Of a stretch of 42,447 nt of DNA, positions 25,921 through 34,644 are shown one piece after another. Source of the DNA: Alteromonas sp. KUL106 (GTDB lineage: Bacteria > Pseudomonadota > Gammaproteobacteria > Enterobacterales > Alteromonadaceae). The notes beneath the pieces were generated by a model. It saw only the letters and a list, made by a program, of their open reading frames with translations, had not been told where the DNA came from and made no database searches. Where the stretch lies: NCBI RefSeq assembly GCF_009811415.1, contig NZ_BLIG01000043.1, positions 1 to 42,447 on the forward strand, written 5' to 3'. Each line of letters opens with the position of its first letter. The first letter of the stretch is position 1. Position numbers and translations under genes: made by a program.

Positions 25921-26853
25921 TTAGACTATGTCGTGTGACGAATTCAGTTGTGTTTGTTCAATAAATTGAATAAGTAAACGAGCGAGTTCTTCTCCTTTAT
26001 CTTCCTGAATAAAGTGACCGCCGTTTTCTATCGAAGTATGTGCCATGTCGTTACAGCCAGGGACGAGCTTTTGAAATACTTTATCGCCCCCTTTTGTAAT
26101 AGGGTCGCTATCACCAAAAGCGGTAATGAAAGGTTTCTGGAATTGCTTGAGCTTCTCCCAAGCATTTCTATTTGCCTGCGCTTCTGGGTTATCAGGGCTT
26201 GCAGGCACAAGAAGTGGAAACATGCGCGCTCCCACTTTGTAACGTTCGTCTGGAAAGGGGGCGTCGTAGGCGGCAAGTGTCGCCGCATCTAAGTCAGATG
26301 TGGTGGCATTTTGAATGATCGTTGATGTAGGAAATATCGGAACGTCTTGCGAGAATCGGCGCCATTTGATGAAGGCATCGCTTGGAAGGTGGTCTCCCGT
26401 TGGCAACCCCGTGTTAGACACCATTACGCCCGAAAAACGCTCAGGCATGTCAGCAACTAGCCGTAGTCCTAATAGTCCTCCCCAATCTTGGCAGAATAGG
26501 GTTACTGGGCCCTTCGTAACTTGAGAAAACCAGTCTTTAAGCCATATCACGTGACGTGCATAGGAGTAATCTTCCTTTCTTACGGGCTTATCTGAGCGTC
26601 CAAAACCAATTAAGTCAGGTGCTACGACATTGAACCCAGCGTTAGCAAGTAGCGGCATCATTTTGCGGTAAAGGTATGCCCATGTTGGTTCGCCATGCAT
26701 CAAAAGCACGGTATGGCCGTCTACTGGCCCACTTTGGTAATGCGCCATGGTTATTTCACTGCTTACTGTGTCTGTTATCTCTGTGAAACAGGGGGAGTAA
26801 GGAAAGTCTGTGATCTTCTCGAAGGCGCTTTCCGGTGTTTTGAGCACTTGCAT
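25921..26853 (-). CDS. Haloalkane dehalogenase, subfamily I type
   Basis: Should split carbon-halogen bonds of haloalkanes to give an alcohol and halide. The 310-residue alpha/beta hydrolase has a complete DhlA-like set: oxyanion motif HGEPTW (54-59), nucleophile Asp123 and halide-binding Trp124 in CQDWGG, second halide-binding Trp164 in the cap (FIKWRRF), acid Asp250 in GDSDPIT and His280 in NGGHFIQED. The start ATG at 26853 (MQVLKTPESAF) matches DhlA-type proteins and has AGGA at 9 bases; an upstream TTG at 26859 is less likely. Upstream of the SDR gene and divergent from the beta-oxidation operon. Confidence 0.9.
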   Translation of the reverse strand: MQVLKTPESAFEKITDFPYSPCFTEITDTVSSEITMAHYQSGPVDGHTVLLMHGEPTWAYLYRKMMPLLANAGFNVVAPDLIGFGRSDKPVRKEDYSYARHVIWLKDWFSQVTKGPVTLFCQDWGGLLGLRLVADMPERFSGVMVSNTGLPTGDHLPSDAFIKWRRFSQDVPIFPTSTIIQNATTSDLDAATLAAYDAPFPDERYKVGARMFPLLVPASPDNPEAQANRNAWEKLKQFQKPFITAFGDSDPITKGGDKVFQKLVPGCNDMAHTSIENGGHFIQEDKGEELARLLIQFIEQTQLNSSHDIV

Positions 26854-27093
26854 AGCCAATCATCCTTATTGTAAATAAAATGTAATAACAAGTGGTGCTT
26901 AGTTAACAAAAACACTGGTTTTATTCTCTGTCAAATAAACCTAAGGCGAGGAAAGACAAGCTCTGCGTAGAGAAATGAATTCACAAAAGGGCTGGCGGTA
27001 AATATTAAATATTATGATAAATGTCTATAACACCAATAAACTTGGATGATTGGCAACACTGCAATAACATCCAGTTAACGTGATAAACAGGAC

Positions 27094-29220
27094 ATGGTTA
27101 TGACAGAGATAGGAAATAAAGCCGTCGATTATGCGGTACAACAAGGCGTCGCCACACTAACAATGCAAAGTGCGCCGGTCAATGCGCTGTCACGCGCTAT
27201 CAGAATAGGGCTAATTGAAGGGATCGACAACGCATTACACGATGATAGCGTTAGCGCGATTGTTATTACCTCTTCACTGCCCATCTTTTCCGGCGGTGCT
27301 GATATTAGTGAATTTTCCGGCGGCGACCTATCTCCTATGTTGCCTGAAGTACTCGACAAAATAGAAAATGCGTCTAAGCCCGTTATTGCTGTGCTTCCTG
27401 GGCCTGCATTTGGTGGTGGTTTAGAGGTAGCGCTTGCTTGTCATCATCGCATTACCTTTGCAGACAATAAGGTGGGATTGCCCGAGGTTAATCTCGGTAT
27501 TCTTCCTGGTGCGGGCGGAACTCAGCGACTTCCTCGTCTTGCCGATGTTCAAACCTCATTGGAGATGATTGTTACCGGAAAGCCGACGTCAGTCCTAAAG
27601 CTCCCTGGTGTGTTTGACAAAATTTCAGATAAACCTGATCACTTACTCGAAGATACAAAAGCGTATTTACAAGCGTTGACGCCAGAGAAGGCGGTCAAGC
27701 GCACGTGTGATATCACATTGACTATGTCCAAAGAGACTGAGGCCGTGTTCGATGCTGTAACGGCACAAACTAAAAAAGCGTCTCGTGGCTTTTTTGCACC
27801 ATTAAAATGTATTGAAGCCGTGCGCGGTGCTTATACGCTTGGGTTCGAAGACGGCCTTAAAAATGAAGGTAAACTCTTCATGGAGTGCATGAATACGCCG
27901 CAAGCGCGTGCTCAACAGCATTTCTTCTTCGCCGAACGCGCAGCAGGTCACGTGAGTGATTTCGATAAAAATACCCCTGAGCGCAGTATAGAAAAAGTAG
28001 CAATTATCGGTGCTGGCACGATGGGTGGCGGTATCGCGATGAATTTTGCGAATGCTGGCATCCCGGTCACAATGCTTGAGCTTAAAGAAGAAGCGCTAGA
28101 GAAGGGGTTAGCGCTCATTAGAAAGAATTACGAAAACTCGGCGAAGAAAGGAAAGTTGACCCAAGAGCAGGTAGAGAGCCGAATGGCGCTACTTTCTGGC
28201 ACGACGTCGTATGATGATCTCGCTGATGTTGATCTTGTCATTGAAGCCGTGTTTGAGAAGATGGAAGTCAAGAAAACCGTGTTTTCTGCGCTAGATAAAG
28301 TATGTAAGCCTGGTGCTATTTTGGCCTCGAATACGTCAACGCTGGATATTGACGAAATTGCGACAGCTACTTCGCGCCCTGAAGATGTGATTGGTCTTCA
28401 CTTCTTCTCGCCCGCGAATGTAATGCGGCTGTTAGAAGTGGTAAAAGCAGAGAAAACGTCTGCTGAAGTCATCAAAACCTGTATGAAGATGGCGAAACGC
28501 ATCAAGAAAGTAGCGGTGCTCGTCGGGGTTTGTTTCGGTTTTGTGGGTAACCGCATGATTGAGCCTTATGGTCGTGAAGCTAACCGCTTATTGCTTGAAG
28601 GAGCGTCACCTGAGCAGGTTGATCGCGTATTAACTGAATTTGGCATGCCAATGGGACCGTTCACCATGGGCGACATGGCTGGGTTAGATATCGGTTATTA
28701 CGTACGTCAATCTCGCCAAGAACATATCTCACATGACCCCGCTTACGGCGCGGTTGCAGATCGCTTAGTAGAAATGGGCAGAAACGGACTGAAAACAGGA
28801 CGTGGTGCATACAACTATGAGCCTGGCAGTCGCGTTCCTATTCCTGACCCTGAGGTCCTTGAAATAGCGAAACAAGAAGCTGAGCGTTTAGGTGTAACCC
28901 AGCGTTCAGACATCACTGATGAGGAAATTCTTGTTCGCGTGATGTATTCATTGATAAACGAGGGTGCAGCCATTTTGGAAGAAGGGATTGCAGCAAAATC
29001 TAGCGATATCGATGTCATTTATGTTTACGGCTATGGCTTCCCTGTCTATCGCGGAGGCCCCATGCAATACGCTGACGAAGTAGGGCTTGGCACCATTCTC
29101 GATAAGCTTACCAGCTATCGTGACCAGCTTGGCGAATACGGAAAGATGTGGCTTGAGCCAAGTGATCTTCTAGTGAAGTTGGCGCAAGAGGGCGGCAAGT
29201 TTAAAAGTTATAAAGCGTAA
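27094..29220 (+). CDS. Multifunctional enoyl-CoA hydratase / 3-hydroxyacyl-CoA dehydrogenase
   Basis: Bifunctional beta-oxidation enzyme (708 residues), of FadB/FadJ layout. The N-terminal hydratase domain (about 10-190) keeps both catalytic glutamates (Glu111 in GGGLE, Glu131 in LPEVNLG). The NAD-binding domain begins near residue 305 with IIGAGTMGGGIAMNFANAG, followed by the dehydrogenase motif VIGLHFFSPANVM and two C-terminal helical domains. The segment after the hydratase core (GKPTSVLKLPGVFD) departs from usual FadB sequence. Two ATG codons (27094 and 27100) could start it. First gene of a set with the thiolase and acyl-CoA dehydrogenase. Confidence 0.93.
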   Translation: MVMTEIGNKAVDYAVQQGVATLTMQSAPVNALSRAIRIGLIEGIDNALHDDSVSAIVITSSLPIFSGGADISEFSGGDLSPMLPEVLDKIENASKPVIAVLPGPAFGGGLEVALACHHRITFADNKVGLPEVNLGILPGAGGTQRLPRLADVQTSLEMIVTGKPTSVLKLPGVFDKISDKPDHLLEDTKAYLQALTPEKAVKRTCDITLTMSKETEAVFDAVTAQTKKASRGFFAPLKCIEAVRGAYTLGFEDGLKNEGKLFMECMNTPQARAQQHFFFAERAAGHVSDFDKNTPERSIEKVAIIGAGTMGGGIAMNFANAGIPVTMLELKEEALEKGLALIRKNYENSAKKGKLTQEQVESRMALLSGTTSYDDLADVDLVIEAVFEKMEVKKTVFSALDKVCKPGAILASNTSTLDIDEIATATSRPEDVIGLHFFSPANVMRLLEVVKAEKTSAEVIKTCMKMAKRIKKVAVLVGVCFGFVGNRMIEPYGREANRLLLEGASPEQVDRVLTEFGMPMGPFTMGDMAGLDIGYYVRQSRQEHISHDPAYGAVADRLVEMGRNGLKTGRGAYNYEPGSRVPIPDPEVLEIAKQEAERLGVTQRSDITDEEILVRVMYSLINEGAAILEEGIAAKSSDIDVIYVYGYGFPVYRGGPMQYADEVGLGTILDKLTSYRDQLGEYGKMWLEPSDLLVKLAQEGGKFKSYKA

Positions 29221-29343
29221 CAGAGAAAGGTTTAGAGAGTAAAAGACGTAGCTAATATTCGTTGCGTCTTGTCGATTCGATAATCAATTAATAGCGCTAG
29301 GTCACTGATAAAAGAGCGTAGCGCTAACTAAATTTTGGCTGAA

Positions 29344-29362
29344 CTTTCAGCCCAACTGAAAG
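29344..29362 (+). promoter_or_regulatory. Hairpin at the thiolase ribosome site
   Basis: CTTTCAG (29344-29350) and CTGAAAG (29356-29362) form a perfect 7-5-7 inverted repeat. The second arm overlaps the Shine-Dalgarno AAAGGA of the thiolase gene (ATG at 29373), so pairing could hide it. An alternative is a DNA operator. Two TAGCGCTA octamers (29292 and 29319) lie just upstream. Confidence 0.5.
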
Positions 29363-29372
29363 GAATGTAACA

Positions 29373-30554
29373 ATGCGTGATGCAGTTATTGTAAGTACAG
29401 CACGTACTCCCATAGGGCGAGCCTACAAAGGCGCACTTAACAACCTGCCAGCCCCTTCTTTAGGTGGCCATGCAATCAAACATGCCGTTGCTCGAGCGGG
29501 CATTGACCCGGCCAGTATTGATGATGTGGTAATGGGCGCAGCACTTACCCAAGGCAGTGGTGGTATGAACATCGGCCGCCTAGCGGGCCTTGCTGGCGGA
29601 TTACCTGTGACTGTAGCGGGCATGACTCTTGACCGTCAATGCAGTTCTGGGATGTATGCCATTGCCACGGCTGCAAATTCGATTCGAACCGGCGATACCA
29701 ACATTATGGTTGCCGGAGGTTTAGATTCTATTTCTTTGGTGCAAAACAAGAACATGAATATGTTCCGCGCCGTGGATCCTGCACTCGTTGCAAAACACAA
29801 AGATATTTACATGCCTATGCTTCAAACTGCTGAGGTGGTGGGTAAGCGCTACAACATCAGTCGTGATGTACAAGACGAGTACGGTTATCAAAGTCAGATG
29901 CGCACGGCAGCTGCACAAGAGGCCGGAAAATTTGACGATGAAATCGTCCCGATTACAGCAGTGCAAGCTGTATTTAACAAGGAGACGGGTGAAACTTCTG
30001 AACGTGAGGTGACGTTGTCAAAAGACGAAGGTAATCGCCCAGAAACTACCCTTGAAGGTTTAAAAGCGTTGAACCCTGTTATCGAAGGCGGCTGCATCAC
30101 TGCAGGTAATGCCAGCCAACTTTCTGACGGCGCAAGCGCAACTGTCATCATGGATGAGCAGTCAGCGGCAAAAGGGAATGCACAGCCGCTTGGTATTTAT
30201 CGCGGTATTGCAGTAGCAGGCTGCGAGCCAGATGAGATGGGAATTGGCCCTGTTTTTGCCATCCCTAAGCTATTAAAGCAGCATGGATTAACCATGGACG
30301 ATATCGGTCTATGGGAGCTTAACGAAGCGTTTGCGGTACAGGTACTGTATTGCCGCGATAAGTTAGGCATTCCAGACGAATTATTAAATGTTAACGGCGG
30401 TGCCATTTCTATTGGTCACCCATACGGCATGAGCGGTGCTCGCATGGTGGGTCACGCACTCATCGAAGGTAAACGACGCGGTGCGAAGTATGTTGTTTGC
30501 ACCATGTGTATCGGTGGCGGCATGGGCGCTGCTGGTCTATTTGAAGTTATATAG
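29373..30554 (+). CDS. Acetyl-CoA C-acyltransferase (thiolase)
   Basis: Last step of beta-oxidation: cleaves 3-ketoacyl-CoA with CoA. The 393-residue protein has the nucleophile Cys90 in LDRQCSSGM, the NEAFAVQ motif, the catalytic histidine in GGAISIGHPYGMSGARM and the second cysteine in CMCIGGGMGAAG. It is degradative in context, being flanked by the hydratase/dehydrogenase and acyl-CoA dehydrogenase genes. A 152-base gap with possible regulatory hairpins precedes it. Confidence 0.94.
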   Translation: MRDAVIVSTARTPIGRAYKGALNNLPAPSLGGHAIKHAVARAGIDPASIDDVVMGAALTQGSGGMNIGRLAGLAGGLPVTVAGMTLDRQCSSGMYAIATAANSIRTGDTNIMVAGGLDSISLVQNKNMNMFRAVDPALVAKHKDIYMPMLQTAEVVGKRYNISRDVQDEYGYQSQMRTAAAQEAGKFDDEIVPITAVQAVFNKETGETSEREVTLSKDEGNRPETTLEGLKALNPVIEGGCITAGNASQLSDGASATVIMDEQSAAKGNAQPLGIYRGIAVAGCEPDEMGIGPVFAIPKLLKQHGLTMDDIGLWELNEAFAVQVLYCRDKLGIPDELLNVNGGAISIGHPYGMSGARMVGHALIEGKRRGAKYVVCTMCIGGGMGAAGLFEVI

Positions 30555-30563
30555 GTATTGGGT

Positions 30564-32363
30564 ATGGAAGGTTATAAAGCTCCACAACGTGACGCCATGT
30601 TTGTAACGCATGAGCTACTGAACTATCAAAATCATTATCAAAAGCTGGGTTTCGACGAAGCTTCCGAAGATTTGGTGTCGGCCATTTTTGCCGAAGCGGC
30701 CAAGTTTTCAGAAAATGTATTAGCACCTATTAACGCCTCGGGTGACGAAGAAGGGTGTAAGTGGGTTGATGGTGAAGTCACTACGCCAAAAGGTTTCAAA
30801 GAAGCGTATAAAACTTACGTTGAAGGCGGCTGGCCGAGTATGTCTCATCCAGAAGAGTTCGGCGGTCAGGCGCTACCGTACTCGTTGTCTTCTATTATTG
30901 CTGAGTGGTTCTCAGGCGCAAACCACTCTTGGGCAATGTATCCTGGTCTGAGCCAGGGTTGTATGGAAACGCTAAAAGCGCACGGTACCGAGCTGCAGCA
31001 AAAAATGTTTCTTGAAAAACTGATCAGCGGCGAGTGGACAGGCACAATGTGTCTGACTGAAGCGCACTGCGGTTCGGATTTAGGCATGCTGAAATGTCGT
31101 GCCGAGCCCCAGGATGATGGCAGTTACAGCTTAACCGGTACGAAGATCTTTATCTCTGCTGGTGAGCATGATATGTCAGAAAATATTGTACATATCGTAC
31201 TGGCTCGCTTGCCTGACGCACCCGAAGGCACCAAAGGCATTTCATTATTTGTCGTACCTAAATTCAATGTATCTGAAGAGGGTGAAAAGCAAGACAGAAA
31301 TGCTGTGAGCTGCGGCAGCATCGAACATAAGATGGGTATTAAAGCTAGCGCCACCTGTGTGATTAACTTCGACGGTGCGAAAGGCTTTTTGATTGGACCA
31401 CCTAACCGTGGTTTGAACTGCATGTTCACCTTTATGAATACAGCGCGCATTGGTACAGGGCTTGAGGGCTTAGCAGCGTCTGAAGCGGCTTTCCAAGGCG
31501 CGTTACGTTACGCGAAAGATCGTATTCAGTTCCGTTCTCTCACCGGTCGTAAAAACCCGGATGGTCCAGCCGACCCTATCATTGTGCACCCGGATGTACG
31601 ACGTATGCTGTTAACGCAAAAGGCGTTTGCAGAGGGCAACCGCGCACTCGCAGCCTACTGTATGCAGTTAGTAGACGTTACCCTTTACGGCGATGACGCT
31701 GCTGAGAAGCAAGTTGCGGAAGCGAAGCTTGCCTTCTTGACGCCTATCGTGAAGGCTTTCTTAACTGAGACCGCTCAAGAGTCAACCAGCTACGGCATGC
31801 AGGTATACGGTGGTCACGGCTTCATTAAAGAGTGGGGCATGGAGCAGTTGGCGCGCGATACCCGCATTTGTACTATGTATGAAGGGACTACGGGTATTCA
31901 GGCAGTTGACTTATTGGGTCGCAAAGTGATGGGCTCTAACGGTGAATTGCTTAACGTGTTTGTGCAGGAAGTCCGTGATTACTGTAATTCATTGCGGGAC
32001 AGGGCGCAATTTAGTGCTTGGACCAATGCGCTTAACTCGCACCTTGACGAGTGGCAGCAAATTACGATGGACATCGGTAAGGCTGCAGCATCTAATCCAG
32101 ATGAAATTGGTGCGGCATCTGTTGACTACCTAATGTACTCAGGTTATGTCACCGTGGCTTACTTCTGGCTTAAAATGGCAGTGAAAGCGCAAGAGCAGCT
32201 TGATGCGGGTAGCACAGAAACTGAATTCTATAAGAGTAAGATTTTGACGACGGGCTTCTATTTCGACCGTTTGTTAACACGCACTCGCTCTCTTGTTTCT
32301 GCAATGCAATCGGGCGCAGACAACTTAATGTCTATGCCAGAAAGTATGTTTGCTATCGAGTAA
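30564..32363 (+). CDS. Acyl-CoA dehydrogenase with extended C-terminal domain
   Basis: FAD enzyme for the first oxidation of beta-oxidation. About 599 residues, of the long class that carries an extra C-terminal domain. Opening YKAPQRDAMFV is typical; then MCLTEAHCGSDLGM (FAD and substrate binding), GTKIFISAGEHDM, and CTMYEGTTGIQAVDLLGRKV, which holds the catalytic glutamate of the group. ATG at 30564 is preferred to TTG at 30558 because AGGT lies 7 bases upstream and the family starts there. Nine bases separate it from the thiolase stop, so they are co-transcribed. Confidence 0.93.
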   Translation: MEGYKAPQRDAMFVTHELLNYQNHYQKLGFDEASEDLVSAIFAEAAKFSENVLAPINASGDEEGCKWVDGEVTTPKGFKEAYKTYVEGGWPSMSHPEEFGGQALPYSLSSIIAEWFSGANHSWAMYPGLSQGCMETLKAHGTELQQKMFLEKLISGEWTGTMCLTEAHCGSDLGMLKCRAEPQDDGSYSLTGTKIFISAGEHDMSENIVHIVLARLPDAPEGTKGISLFVVPKFNVSEEGEKQDRNAVSCGSIEHKMGIKASATCVINFDGAKGFLIGPPNRGLNCMFTFMNTARIGTGLEGLAASEAAFQGALRYAKDRIQFRSLTGRKNPDGPADPIIVHPDVRRMLLTQKAFAEGNRALAAYCMQLVDVTLYGDDAAEKQVAEAKLAFLTPIVKAFLTETAQESTSYGMQVYGGHGFIKEWGMEQLARDTRICTMYEGTTGIQAVDLLGRKVMGSNGELLNVFVQEVRDYCNSLRDRAQFSAWTNALNSHLDEWQQITMDIGKAAASNPDEIGAASVDYLMYSGYVTVAYFWLKMAVKAQEQLDAGSTETEFYKSKILTTGFYFDRLLTRTRSLVSAMQSGADNLMSMPESMFAIE

Positions 32364-32417
32364 CCGCGCAGTAACAAGGTTCAGTGTAAAATTGGTGCGC
32401 CATTGAAAGGCGCACGT

Positions 32418-32477
32418 AAAACCGAGCAAATGAGGTAACCAAGTGATATTTGGGTACATTGTTTAGCTCGGTTTTTT
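32418..32477 (+). terminator. Long-loop terminator of the beta-oxidation operon
   Basis: AAAACCGAGC (32418-32427) pairs with GCTCGGTTTT (32466-32475), then more T. Inside the loop GGTAACCAA and TTGGGTAC pair imperfectly, so the whole 60 bases fold as one long hairpin. It lies between the acyl-CoA dehydrogenase and the hydrolase. Confidence 0.8.
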
Positions 32478-32515
32478 GTTTTTAATTAAAACAAAGAGAA
32501 AGAAAAGAGGTGGCT

Positions 32516-33400
32516 GTGATAGCGTCTAAATATATTGAGGTAGGTGGTTGTGCCATTCATTATCTGTCTCGTGAAGGAACGCAGACAAGCAATCCCCTAT
32601 TAGTCTTGCTTCACGGCTTTCCCGAAAATGCGCAGACGTGGGAATCATTGATAAACGTATTGCCGTCTACGCTTGACGTGATTGCGCCAGATTTACCCGG
32701 GTATCACTTATCGAGCCCCTTGAACCGTGAAACAGATTATCAAGTTCCTTTGCTCATAACGCGAATTGCTTCCTTCATTCGTTTAGTGAAAGAAGATAGA
32801 GACGTAATTTTGCTCGGTCACGATTGGGGTGGTGCAATAGCGTGGCCTTTAGCTGCGTTTCACCAAGATCTTTTCAAAAAGCTAATCATTATTAATGCTG
32901 CCCACCCGTCTACCTTTACTCATTCACTTAAAACTTCTCCGCTTCAGCGAGAGAAAAGTCAGTATATCCACGCACTAATAGATGACACTGCGCAGCAAAC
33001 GCTCAATGAAACAAATTTTGAGTTATTGAAAAGAATGATAGGCGCATCGCTTTTTGAGGAAAATACAGAGTATGGGAAGGCTTTGATTGAAGATTGGAGC
33101 GAACCTCATACGCTTAATTCAATGCTCAGCTATTATCGCCAAATGCCACAGCAAGTGCCTCCTTTAAACGCCACACAAACAGAACTTGACGATCTCCGCG
33201 TTCCAGAGGTGTTTATTTATCTGCCTGTCTTATTGCTTTGGGGTGAGCAGGACGACGCCTTTGATTTGAGCGTGTTGGACAATATTGAGCACTATGTGCC
33301 ATCGCTAGAAAAGCATTTTAATAAATCGGCTTCGCATTGGTTACATAGAGAAGAGACCGATTGGGTCGCGCAAAAGATAACAGGTTTTTTGAAGCTTTAG
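32516..33400 (+). CDS. Alpha/beta hydrolase, epoxide-hydrolase/haloacetate-dehalogenase-like
   Basis: A 294-residue hydrolase with HGFPENAQTW, the nucleophile Asp in GHDWGGAIAWPLA, an acid near LLWGEQDDAFD and the terminal histidine in SHWLHREETDW. An aspartate nucleophile followed by Trp belongs to epoxide hydrolases and fluoroacetate or haloacid-type dehalogenases, not esterases. Exact substrate unknown. GTG at 32516 is preferred to GTG at 32510 because GAGG ends at 32510. With the haloalkane dehalogenase it is the second such enzyme in the island. Confidence 0.82.
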   Translation: MIASKYIEVGGCAIHYLSREGTQTSNPLLVLLHGFPENAQTWESLINVLPSTLDVIAPDLPGYHLSSPLNRETDYQVPLLITRIASFIRLVKEDRDVILLGHDWGGAIAWPLAAFHQDLFKKLIIINAAHPSTFTHSLKTSPLQREKSQYIHALIDDTAQQTLNETNFELLKRMIGASLFEENTEYGKALIEDWSEPHTLNSMLSYYRQMPQQVPPLNATQTELDDLRVPEVFIYLPVLLLWGEQDDAFDLSVLDNIEHYVPSLEKHFNKSASHWLHREETDWVAQKITGFLKL

Positions 33401-33408
33401 AAAGGGAT

Positions 33409-33429
33409 GAGGCCCCTAAAAGGGGCCTC
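33409..33429. terminator. Palindrome between the hydrolase and DUF3718 copy 1
   Basis: GAGGCCCCT and AGGGGCCTC form a perfect 9-base stem around AAA, just after the hydrolase stop and downstream of DUF3718 copy 1 on the other strand. Neither side has a strong T tract, yet the stem is very stable and could serve both convergent genes. Confidence 0.65.
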
Positions 33430-33433
33430 TAGT

Positions 33434-33477
33434 GCGGCATCCTGCCGCTACCATGTTGAAGTGTTGCATCACATGGT
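33434..33477 (-). other. 3' hairpin pair of DUF3718 copy 1
   Basis: Two hairpins follow the gene: ACCATGT/ACATGGT (33450-33456 with 33471-33477) and GCGGCA/TGCCGC (33434-33439 with 33443-33448). The first is the same in all three copies; the second keeps only its pairing. Confidence 0.7.
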
Positions 33478-33493
33478 GTGACTATATTTTTTA

Positions 33494-33892
33494 TTAAATT
33501 CTGCCGTTTATTTCAGCCGAAATTGGAGAGCTTTGAAGGCCTTGCTCAGCGATCCAAGCTTGTAGTGTTTTGCCATCTGACTCAGGCTCTGCCAAGTCTT
33601 TACTAGGCATCTGCTTTACAAGTAGCGTACCCACTTCAACAGCGTTGCTAGTAAGGGCGGTGCGAATAAGGCTTTGGCCGTTGCATGAAATGCCAGAGTA
33701 GTAATCGCGAAGCTTTAATTTGTAATCTGATTGAACGCTACGCATTTTCTTGCGAAGTTCACCCTTGTCATCCGCTTGAACGATAGTGCAGATGTTTGCA
33801 AGTGCTTCGTTAATATCGTTGGCTTGCGCTGCGTTAGAAAAAGCTAAAGTTGATGCTGCAATTACTAGAGAAGTTTTAACGATTTTCAACAT
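33494..33892 (-). CDS. DUF3718 secreted protein, copy 1
   Basis: A 132-residue protein with a signal peptide (MLKIVKTSLVIAASTLAFSN, cut probably after AQA). The mature part has two cysteines (ICTIV and GISC) that may form a disulfide, a basic stretch ELRKKMRSVQSDYKLKLRDYY and a C-terminal TLQAWIAEQGL. This pattern matches DUF3718 by recall, whose function is unknown. It is about 92 percent identical in protein (11 differences in 132) to copy 2, while many codons differ, so it is an old duplicate kept under selection. GGAA serves as ribosome site. Confidence 0.88.
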   Translation of the reverse strand: MLKIVKTSLVIAASTLAFSNAAQANDINEALANICTIVQADDKGELRKKMRSVQSDYKLKLRDYYSGISCNGQSLIRTALTSNAVEVGTLLVKQMPSKDLAEPESDGKTLQAWIAEQGLQSSPISAEINGRI

Positions 33893-33942
33893 GGTTAAAT
33901 TCCTTCGGTTGTTGTTAAGTTAGTGTTTGTTCGTTGAGATGT

Positions 33943-34006
33943 ATTAAACCCTAATCTAAGCGATTGAAAAACATGCGGTAAAATAACAGGGTATACAAAA
34001 GTATAC
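33943..34006 (-). promoter_or_regulatory. Promoter and palindromic box of DUF3718 copy 1
   Basis: GTATAC-AAAA-GTATAC (33991-34006) lies upstream of a -10 TTTAAT (33943-33948, complement ATTAAA). The -35 position 17 bases from it reads TTTTTC, which is poor. The box centre is 53.0 bases from the -10 centre, about -62 from the start of transcription, the place of an activator. The first 5 bases to its right repeat the trend of other copies (CAGG). Confidence 0.7.
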
Positions 34007-34038
34007 TCTAAGCATCAAGCGATATCAGACCAATAAAA

Positions 34039-34107
34039 AAGGCCCCGTAGCAGTGGGGCCTTAGCGCGCAGCATTCGCTGCAACCATGTTGAATCAGTTC
34101 ACATGGT
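34039..34107 (-). terminator. 3' hairpins and terminator of DUF3718 copy 2
   Basis: Reading from the stop: hairpin ACCATGT/ACATGGT (34083-34089 with 34101-34107), hairpin GCAGC/GCTGC (34068-34081) and a terminator stem AAGGCCCC/GGGGCCTT (34039-34046 with 34055-34062) followed by T on the minus strand. Confidence 0.8.
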
Positions 34108-34122
34108 CGTGTGAAATTTTAC

Positions 34123-34521
34123 CTAGATTCTATCGTTAAGCTCGGCAGAAATTGGAGAATCCTGTAGACCCTGCTCAGCAATCCAAGCTTGCAGTGTTTT
34201 ACCATCTGCCTCTGGCTCAGAGAGGTCTTTACTTGGCATTTGTTTGACAAGAAGCGTACCTACTTCAACAGCATTACTGCTAAGAGCAGTTCTAATTAAA
34301 CTCTGACCACCGCAAGAAATGCCTGAGTAGTAATCGCGCAGCTTTAACTTGAAGTCCGACTGGACACTACGCATCTTTTTACGAAGTTCGCCTTTGTCAT
34401 CGGCTTGAACGATAGTACAAATATTAGCAAGCGCCTCATTTATGTCGTTAGCTTGAGCAACGTTAGAGAAAGCAAGTGTTGATGCAGTAATAAGTAGAGA
34501 AGTTTTAACGATTTTCAACAT
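34123..34521 (-). CDS. DUF3718 secreted protein, copy 2
   Basis: Also 132 residues, beginning MLKIVKTSLLITASTLAFSN, with the same two cysteines and C-terminal TLQAWIAEQGLQ. Changes from copy 1 are conservative and cluster in the signal peptide and near the end (SSPISAEINGRI to DSPISAELNDRI). It has its own box, -10 element and 3' hairpins, so each copy is a separate transcription unit. Confidence 0.88.
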   Translation of the reverse strand: MLKIVKTSLLITASTLAFSNVAQANDINEALANICTIVQADDKGELRKKMRSVQSDFKLKLRDYYSGISCGGQSLIRTALSSNAVEVGTLLVKQMPSKDLSEPEADGKTLQAWIAEQGLQDSPISAELNDRI

Positions 34522-34577
34522 GGTTAAATTTCCTTCGTTTGTTTAGTTTGATCAGAGAGTTTGTTTGTTCGCCTCTA

Positions 34578-34641
34578 ATTAAAAAACAACCAGAATGAAT
34601 GAAAAATAGCCACTTGAATAACAGGGTATAGAGCTTTATAC
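34578..34641 (-). promoter_or_regulatory. Promoter and palindromic box of DUF3718 copy 2
   Basis: GTATAG-AGCT-TTATAC (34626-34641) is the same motif as in copy 1 with one change in each arm. The -10 TTTAAT is the complement of 34578-34583, again with TTTTTC 17 bases away. Centre-to-centre spacing is 53.0 bases. Confidence 0.68.
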
Positions 34642-34644
34642 CTT

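Noticed and set aside
33991..34006. Reading GTATAC boxes as LysR or sigma-54 sites
   Set aside because: They lack the GG and GC elements of sigma-54 promoters, and GTATAC-N4-GTATAC is not a clear T-N11-A LysR dyad; the regulator is left unnamed.
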